Source: Lachnospiraceae bacterium
Lineage (GTDB): Bacteria; Bacillota; Clostridia; Lachnospirales; Lachnospiraceae
Assembly: GCA_009774215.1 (NCBI GenBank)
Contig: VSNH01000115.1
Span: forward strand, 1 to 11,331
Length of the DNA stretch: 11,331 nucleotides
Reading direction: 5' to 3'
Positions 7,292 through 11,331 of this stretch are shown here, piece after piece. The stretch's first letter is position 1. Each line of letters opens with the position of its first letter. Under the pieces are notes generated by a model, which worked only from the letters and a program-made list of their open reading frames with translations, had not been told where the DNA came from and did not search any database. Both the position numbers and the translations under genes were made by a program.

Positions 7292-7305
7292 AGGGTATTC
7301 ACCCT
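7292..7305 (+). other. Small hairpin ahead of the ECF-S ribosome site
   Basis: AGGGT (7292-7296) and ACCCT (7301-7305) pair around a 4-nt loop, immediately upstream of the AGGAAAGG ribosome site of the S-component gene. It has no T-tract, so it is not a terminator. It could modestly affect translation or mRNA stability. Confidence 0.35.
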
Positions 7306-7326
7306 CAGGAAAGGATCGGGTTCCCT

Positions 7327-7854
7327 ATGCAGGAATACAAATCTCCGAATAAAATCAGGCAGACAGTGGCAGTGGGAATCCTGAGCGCTATCCTTCTGGC
7401 AGGGCAGCTTGCCCTGGCACCCCTTCCCAACATCGAATTAGTCTCCACCCTGCTCATCATCTATACACAGGTCTTTAAAAAACAGGTGTTTTTTATTATC
7501 TATGTTTTTGTCCTGCTGGAAGGTCTGGTTTTCGGCTTCGGCATCTGGTGGATGAGTTACCTGTATATCTGGAGCATTCTCGCCCTGATCGTGCTGGCTC
7601 TGCAAAAGCTGGACAACGCTGTTCTCTGGGCAGTGGTTTCCGGCGCGTTCGGCCTGCTGTTCGGCGCGCTCTGCGCCATTCCTTACCTGATCTCAGGCGG
7701 CATCGGGGCAGCTTTCGCCTACTGGAGCGCGGGGATTCCCTACGATATCCTGCACTGTGGCGGGAATTTTGCGCTCACGCTGATTCTGTATAAGCCGTTG
7801 ACCCGGCTCATCAGGAAACTCCATCAGAATATGCAAAACGGACAGCCGCTGTGA
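7327..7854 (+). CDS. ECF transporter S component, CbrT-like
   Basis: This is a 175-residue integral membrane protein with five to six hydrophobic helices (about 13-32, 36-48, 52-72, 78-94, 98-122, 148-166), in the size range of ECF substrate-binding S components. Recognisable stretches are LAPLPNIELVSTLLIIYTQVF, EGLVFGFGIWWMSYLYIW, FGALCAIPYLISGG and AYWSAGIPYDILHCGGNF, the last rich in residues that line ligand pockets in this group. S components pair with a shared EcfA-EcfA'-EcfT energy module, which must be encoded elsewhere. Association with DUF4430 suggests a cobalamin-like or other corrinoid ligand, but this is inference. I chose the ATG at 7327, with AGGAAAGG about 10 nt upstream, over a GTG at 7276 that would add 17 soluble residues. 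It is 91 nt downstream of the DUF4430 gene with no promoter or terminator between. Confidence 0.82.
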   Translation: MQEYKSPNKIRQTVAVGILSAILLAGQLALAPLPNIELVSTLLIIYTQVFKKQVFFIIYVFVLLEGLVFGFGIWWMSYLYIWSILALIVLALQKLDNAVLWAVVSGAFGLLFGALCAIPYLISGGIGAAFAYWSAGIPYDILHCGGNFALTLILYKPLTRLIRKLHQNMQNGQPL

Positions 7855-7882
7855 TGGTCTTCACAGAAGCCGCCCGTTTTTT
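7838..7882 (+). terminator. Intrinsic terminator of the DUF4430/ECF-S operon
   Basis: The perfect inner stem CTGTGA/TCACAG around TGGTCT and an outer ACGG/CCGT stem with a few mismatches are followed by TTTTTT (7877-7882). The left arm begins inside the end of the S-component gene and includes its stop codon. An A-run before the left arm makes the structure usable on both strands, so it may also stop leftward transcripts from the LacI-family gene. Confidence 0.75.
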
Positions 7883-7931
7883 CATTTCCTTCCCCTAAAA
7901 TAACTGCACCTTTCCGGATAAAATGTCCGTT

Positions 7932-7950
7932 CCCGCTCAAAGAGCGCGGG
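7932..7950. other. GC-rich hairpin downstream of the LacI-family gene
   Basis: CCC-GCTC, loop AAA, GAGC, a 2-nt bulge, GGG. Neither strand shows a strong T-tract after it, so it is a weak terminator at best. The 7883-8052 spacer also holds the short palindromes GGAACCGTTCC (7976-7986) and AAACGGTTT (8034-8042), and a 15-codon frame at 7970-8017. Confidence 0.4.
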
Positions 7951-7969
7951 CAGTCAAGTTTCTTTCTCT

Positions 7970-8017
7970 CTATTTGGAACCGTTCCCGCAGAAAGTCAAT
8001 CCATTCGGCTGATCCAT
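7970..8017 (-). CDS. Possible 15-residue mini-ORF or remnant gene start
   Basis: On the - strand, GGAGGG (8028-8023) sits 5 nt before an ATG at 8017. The frame codes for MDQPNGLTFCGNGSK and then stops with TAG. The ribosome site is as good as any in the window, but the product resembles nothing I know. It lies 43 nt after the LacI-family stop and could be the surviving start of a former third gene of that operon. Low confidence as a functional gene. Confidence 0.25.
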   Translation of the reverse strand: MDQPNGLTFCGNGSK

Positions 8018-8052
8018 GGTTTCCCTCCAAAATAAACGGTTTTAAACGCTCC

Positions 8053-8073
8053 GGGAATATTTAGGCATCACAT
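8053..8073 (+). repeat. Direct repeat copy 2 (overlaps the LacI-family stop codon)
   Basis: Same orientation as 6700-6720, 20 of 21 nt identical. It covers the last four codons and the TAA of the LacI-family gene plus 8 nt beyond. The two copies bracket about 1.33 kb holding the DUF4430/ECF-S operon. ATAAAC also occurs 21 nt before each copy (6679 and 8032), but the sequence between does not align. Confidence 0.8.
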
Positions 8074-9122
8074 GGCAGAACGATCCGCTTCACGGATTCC
8101 CGCTCAATCAACCGACACGGCATACTCCGCTCCAGAACAGCGTTTGGCAGACTTTCCCCCTCCGTTTCCAGCCGTTCGAGCAGAATGGCCGCCGCTTCCG
8201 CCCCTATATCGTTGAGCGGCAGTTCCATTGTTGTCAGCCCTGGGCTGCAGAACCGGGCCAGTTCATGATTATCGAAACCGGCCACGGAAATATCCTCTCC
8301 GACCCGGATTCCCTGCTCCCTGAAATACGCATACGCGCCGCCGGCCATCCGGTCATTCATACAAAAAACAGCCGTCACGCCTTCTTTCAGCAGGCTTCCC
8401 GCCAACCGGAAACCTGATTCCCTCTCCCAATCCCCATAGCGCACCCATTCGGGATTATACAGAATATTTTCCTCAAAGAGAGCTTTCTGGTAACCTCTCA
8501 GACGGCTTCTGGTATGAATGTTATTTTCTCTGCCGCCCAGAACGCCGATTCTGCGATGTCCCATGGAAATCAGATACCGGGTCATCTCACAGGCCGCCCG
8601 CTCGTCGTCTATGACCACGGCCGGCGTATGCACCGAATGGGTATAGGCGTAAGCCATCACCGTCGGAATCGGCATGGCATCGGAAAAATACCTTATGTTC
8701 CGGGCATGTCCTGCAATGTAGAGCAGACCGTCCACTCTTATTGAAAGCATCTCCTGCATAACAGCGGTCACTACAGCATTGTATGCACTTTCATTGTCAT
8801 ACCAGCTTTCGCCCCATCTGGCATACAGGCGGAGATTCTGAATAATCGTCCGGTACTTTTTCTCCTCGCAGTACGCCATCACCCCTTCCAGTATGTCCGG
8901 TGTCGAAAACTGAGCTACATCCTCCGCGATAATCCCGATCATATTGGTTTTTTTCTTTCTCAGCCCTCTTGCCACATAATCCGGCTGATAACCCGACTGC
9001 CTGATAGCATCCAGCACTCTCTTTCGTGTCTCCACCCCCACATTGGCTCTTCCGTTTAAAACATTGGATACTGTGGCAACGGAAACACTGCACTCTGCCG
9101 CGATCTCCTTAATCGTTACCAT
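8061..9122 (-). CDS. LacI/GalR-family transcriptional repressor
   Basis: This 353-residue protein has the classic family layout. The N-terminal helix-turn-helix (residues 3-23) reads TIKEIAAECSVSVATVSNVLNG. A hinge helix near 50-58 (ARGLRKKKT) holds the leucine that normally inserts at the central CG of the operator. A periplasmic-binding-protein-like sensor domain runs from NMIGIIAEDV (about 60) to the end, with ISMGHRRIGVLGG, FCMNDRMAGGAYAYF, VAGFDNHELARFCSPGLTTMELP and DIGAEAAAILLERLE. The ligand is usually a sugar or sugar phosphate but cannot be read from sequence. The start is supported by GGGGA just upstream. It is 17 nt downstream of the chemoreceptor gene, so both are probably on one transcript. 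No sugar transporter or glycosidase is adjacent. Its 3' end carries one copy of the 21-nt direct repeat. Confidence 0.94.
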   Translation of the reverse strand: MVTIKEIAAECSVSVATVSNVLNGRANVGVETRKRVLDAIRQSGYQPDYVARGLRKKKTNMIGIIAEDVAQFSTPDILEGVMAYCEEKKYRTIIQNLRLYARWGESWYDNESAYNAVVTAVMQEMLSIRVDGLLYIAGHARNIRYFSDAMPIPTVMAYAYTHSVHTPAVVIDDERAACEMTRYLISMGHRRIGVLGGRENNIHTRSRLRGYQKALFEENILYNPEWVRYGDWERESGFRLAGSLLKEGVTAVFCMNDRMAGGAYAYFREQGIRVGEDISVAGFDNHELARFCSPGLTTMELPLNDIGAEAAAILLERLETEGESLPNAVLERSMPCRLIERESVKRIVLPCDA

Positions 9123-9139
9123 AATCCCCGCCCCTGATC

Positions 9140-11188
9140 TTATCTGTGAAATCTCCCGACGATCTCTCCGAGATGATCCGCCATCTCCCTGTTCTGTATG
9201 GATTGATTCTGAGTCGTTCCCGCTATCTCAGCCGTCGTCGTATTTTTCTCTACAATCGTGCCAATAGCGGTCTGGTTCTCCATCATAATCTCACTGACGG
9301 AGCTGGCATTTTCCGCGATCTGGGTCACGGAGCTTTCCAGTCTTCCTACCGCATCGAGCATCTCGTCAAGCTTTGCCTTAATCCCGCTCACAGCCTCACT
9401 GTAATCCGTGGATTTTTCCGCAAAATCCTTGAACTGCGCCACCACTTCCTGTTCGATAAAGGAAATAATCGATTCAAAACAGGTATTTACGATAGCGATA
9501 CTGCTGTTGGCCTCTCCGCATATATTTTGAATAGAGGACGCCGTCTCCTTGGAAGTATCAGCCAGATTGGCAATGGAGCCCGCCACCACGGCAAAACCTT
9601 TTCCGGCCTCGCCGGCTCTTGCCGCCTCAATCGAGGCATTAAGCGACAGCAGATTGGTCTTACCCGCTATATTCAAAATCTCCGCCGCCAGCTCGTTGAT
9701 CTTGGTCAGGCTCTTTAACTTATCAATTGCATCCTCAACGGCCGCCTTTGTCTCGCCCAGCTTTTCTTCTCCGTTCCGATAAGCAAAATTGGCTTCGTCC
9801 TTCATATCTATGGCACTGCCGATCACATGAACGCTGGTGCTCACTGATGCCTTAATTCCTTCTAAAATTGTATCTACCAAATGATTGATGCTGTCAATTT
9901 CCGTATTCACGTTTCTGACAAGCGTGTTTGTGTTATCCATGGACGCCGACAATTCCTGTGTAACCGCAATGTTATCCGATGTGCCGTCCGCCAGAGCCAC
10001 TGCGGAATCTCGCATACTCTCAGCCTTCTCGTTGAGAGATCGTGAACAGTCGTTTAATGTATCCGATATGGTTTGCAGTGAATGGATCAGCCCATCTGTC
10101 GCCTCCGCAATGCTGCCAAGCTCATCTCCCCTCTTAATATGCTTCTGGATCACCGGGTTATCCGCTATGTTGAACTTCTGCAGAGCCACAATGCTCTCCT
10201 CGATAGATGTCAGCGGATTCATAAGCCCTCTGATGATCACACCGGAAACCACAAGAAGAACAGCCAGCGTCGCTATCGACAAAAACATCATGATCTGTTT
10301 CAGTCTGTCCGTCGTTGCGAAAATCTCCGCAGAGCTGTCAGACACGATAAAAAGCCAGCCCCGGTTCGCCATATAATAGTAGGTGGCAATATTCTCCTGT
10401 CCGTTTTCCGTATACTCCGTAAATCCCATATCGTTCTGCGCGGAGCCACTAAATTTCGCGCACAGATCGCGGATATATTCCTCATCCGCCTCCGTCGCCA
10501 CTTTTTCACCGTCCTCACAGAATATGTACTGTCCGTTTGTCGCATTTACCATACGGTATTCCGCATTTTCCATGCCCTGCATCGTCAGGGAATCAAGAAG
10601 CTGGATCAGTCCCGTGGTAAATACGCCGCCGCCGACCAATCCGACGGGATTGCCGCTCTCGTCAAAAACCGCCCGGTACAGGGACACAATCTGCTGTCCG
10701 CTCGCCGGGGATATGATAATTCCTGTATTATATACACCGTCCGCCGCCAGCAGGGCGTCCTGCAGCGCTTTCAGCGGATCGCCCTCTCTGGTCGTGATAC
10801 CCACCACCGCCGCGTTTGTATGCGCCAGCACGTGGGTATTCCATTCGCTCACATAAAGCCCTTCCAGATTGCTCACGTCCGCCGAAAACTTTTCTGTATA
10901 CGCCTGAGCGGCGGCAACCGCCGCCTCGTCGGTGGGATTCTTCAGCACATCCAGTATCTCTCCCGCCCTGCTGTATGCTGTGATCGTCTGCTCCATTTCC
11001 TGCACATAATTATCAATGATCCGGCTGCGTTCCTCCACCACCGTCTCCATATTATTGGTAGTACTCTGCTTCGTATTATTGGTAATCGCATTACCGATAA
11101 AGAGCACCAACACCCCCATAACAACAATCTGCACAGTCAATATACATGCTATGATCTTCGTACTCAGTCCAAACTTCATTTTCTTCAT
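9140..11188 (-). CDS. Methyl-accepting chemotaxis protein, Cache-type sensor
   Basis: This is a 682-residue transmembrane chemoreceptor. The order is TM1 (about 11-34), a large extracellular double-Cache-like ligand domain (about 36-290, with GVYNTGIIISPASGQQIVSLY and VGLVGGGVFTTGLIQ), TM2 (about 299-322), HAMP (about 323-375), and a cytoplasmic helical hairpin ending LGEIVGRFHR. The hairpin tip (511-536) keeps the signature NLLSLNASIEAARAGEAGKG that contacts CheA/CheW. Just after it, the usual VVAxEVRxLA reads VVAGSIANLA (G537, S538, A540), a departure from the family. There is no CheR-binding pentapeptide at the end. The ATG at 11188 follows GAGGCGGG; an internal Met at residue 4 is less well placed. 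It is probably co-transcribed with the LacI-family gene and may be under its control. Cache MCPs often sense amino acids, organic acids or sugars; the ligand is unknown here. Confidence 0.93.
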   Translation of the reverse strand: MKKMKFGLSTKIIACILTVQIVVMGVLVLFIGNAITNNTKQSTTNNMETVVEERSRIIDNYVQEMEQTITAYSRAGEILDVLKNPTDEAAVAAAQAYTEKFSADVSNLEGLYVSEWNTHVLAHTNAAVVGITTREGDPLKALQDALLAADGVYNTGIIISPASGQQIVSLYRAVFDESGNPVGLVGGGVFTTGLIQLLDSLTMQGMENAEYRMVNATNGQYIFCEDGEKVATEADEEYIRDLCAKFSGSAQNDMGFTEYTENGQENIATYYYMANRGWLFIVSDSSAEIFATTDRLKQIMMFLSIATLAVLLVVSGVIIRGLMNPLTSIEESIVALQKFNIADNPVIQKHIKRGDELGSIAEATDGLIHSLQTISDTLNDCSRSLNEKAESMRDSAVALADGTSDNIAVTQELSASMDNTNTLVRNVNTEIDSINHLVDTILEGIKASVSTSVHVIGSAIDMKDEANFAYRNGEEKLGETKAAVEDAIDKLKSLTKINELAAEILNIAGKTNLLSLNASIEAARAGEAGKGFAVVAGSIANLADTSKETASSIQNICGEANSSIAIVNTCFESIISFIEQEVVAQFKDFAEKSTDYSEAVSGIKAKLDEMLDAVGRLESSVTQIAENASSVSEIMMENQTAIGTIVEKNTTTAEIAGTTQNQSIQNREMADHLGEIVGRFHR

Positions 11189-11234
11189 GTTTCCCGCCTC
11201 TCGTTCTGATTGATTTTTTCGTTATGTATGTATT

Positions 11235-11263
11235 TTATTAAACGTTTTACTATCATAACTCAA
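11235..11263 (-). promoter_or_regulatory. Candidate promoter of the MCP-LacI operon
   Basis: On the - strand TTGAGT (11263-11258) and TAATAA (11240-11235) are spaced 17 nt. Alternatively TATGAT (11257-11252) is a better -10 but lacks a good -35. Either choice puts the palindrome at 11238-11249 in the spacer or at the transcription start. I see no clear sigma-D flagellar promoter. Confidence 0.4.
11238..11249. promoter_or_regulatory. Candidate LacI-family operator upstream of the MCP gene
   Basis: TTAAACGTTTTA contains the perfect 8-nt palindrome AAACGTTT centred on CG and is symmetric at 10 of 12 positions. CG-centred palindromes of this kind are the usual operators of LacI/GalR proteins. 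Its position in the promoter of the operon that encodes a LacI-family protein suggests autoregulation. Confidence 0.5.
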
Positions 11264-11271
11264 ACTTCGCA

Positions 11272-11300
11272 CATAGATTTTAGCTATGCACCTTGAAAAT
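11272..11300. other. Inverted repeat and rRNA-spacer-like motif at the right edge
   Basis: CATAG (11272-11276) and CTATG (11284-11288) form a small hairpin. It is followed on the + strand by GCACCTTGAAAATTCAATAT, which resembles the conserved CTTTGAAAACT-type motif found before 23S rRNA in Firmicute spacers. No rRNA sequence follows within the window, so this is only a resemblance. Confidence 0.2.
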
Positions 11301-11331
11301 TCAATATCTGGCAGTGATTCAATTATCAAAG

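Noticed and set aside
7824..8030. A 68-codon - strand frame starting at TTG inside the ribosome-site-like GGAGGG
   Set aside because: It has no ribosome site of its own, runs across the terminator and into the end of the opposite-strand S-component gene, and the product resembles no known family.
10082..11209. Long + strand open frame (375 codons) opposite the chemoreceptor gene
   Set aside because: The antisense strand gives a well-conserved MCP with all domains; the + frame is rich in His/Arg/Gln as expected for an antisense shadow and has no ribosome site.

Overview
The window looks like chromosome of a sporulation-lineage Firmicute, most likely Clostridia and probably Lachnospiraceae. 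The reasons are a Spo0A-type DNA-binding domain, a SpoVB/MurJ-like flippase, RqcH, a DUF4430 plus ECF S-component pair, strong GGAGG ribosome sites, and moderate-to-high GC coding sequence with AT-rich spacers. This is inferred from protein style; no rRNA or other taxonomic marker was seen.

Layout, left to right. (1) 1-1948: an extended -10 promoter drives rqcH on the + strand (ribosome-associated quality control). (2) 2013-6629, all on the - strand, read right to left: a receiver-less Spo0A-type regulator, glycogen synthase glgA, a MurJ/SpoVB-like lipid flippase, and a secreted lipoprotein with a ComEC-like metallo-beta-lactamase fold. The last three are tightly coupled (4-nt gap, then a 4-nt overlap). 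A bidirectional hairpin at 1982-2013 separates this unit from rqcH. (3) 6768-7882, + strand: a clear promoter, a membrane-anchored DUF4430 protein, an ECF-transporter S component, and a strong terminator. This looks like a self-contained uptake cassette. (4) 8061-11188, - strand: a Cache-type chemoreceptor followed 17 nt later by a LacI/GalR-family repressor, with a CG-centred palindrome in the promoter region that may be the repressor's own operator.

The most interesting points are the orphan Spo0A DNA-binding domain directly upstream of glgA, which suggests phosphorelay-independent control of storage polysaccharide or sporulation genes; a 20/21-nt direct repeat bracketing the uptake cassette, one copy of which contains the stop codon of the LacI-family gene; and the chemoreceptor-repressor operon. 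No CRISPR array, insertion sequence, tRNA or rRNA gene was found. There is no gene-free stretch longer than 300 bases.
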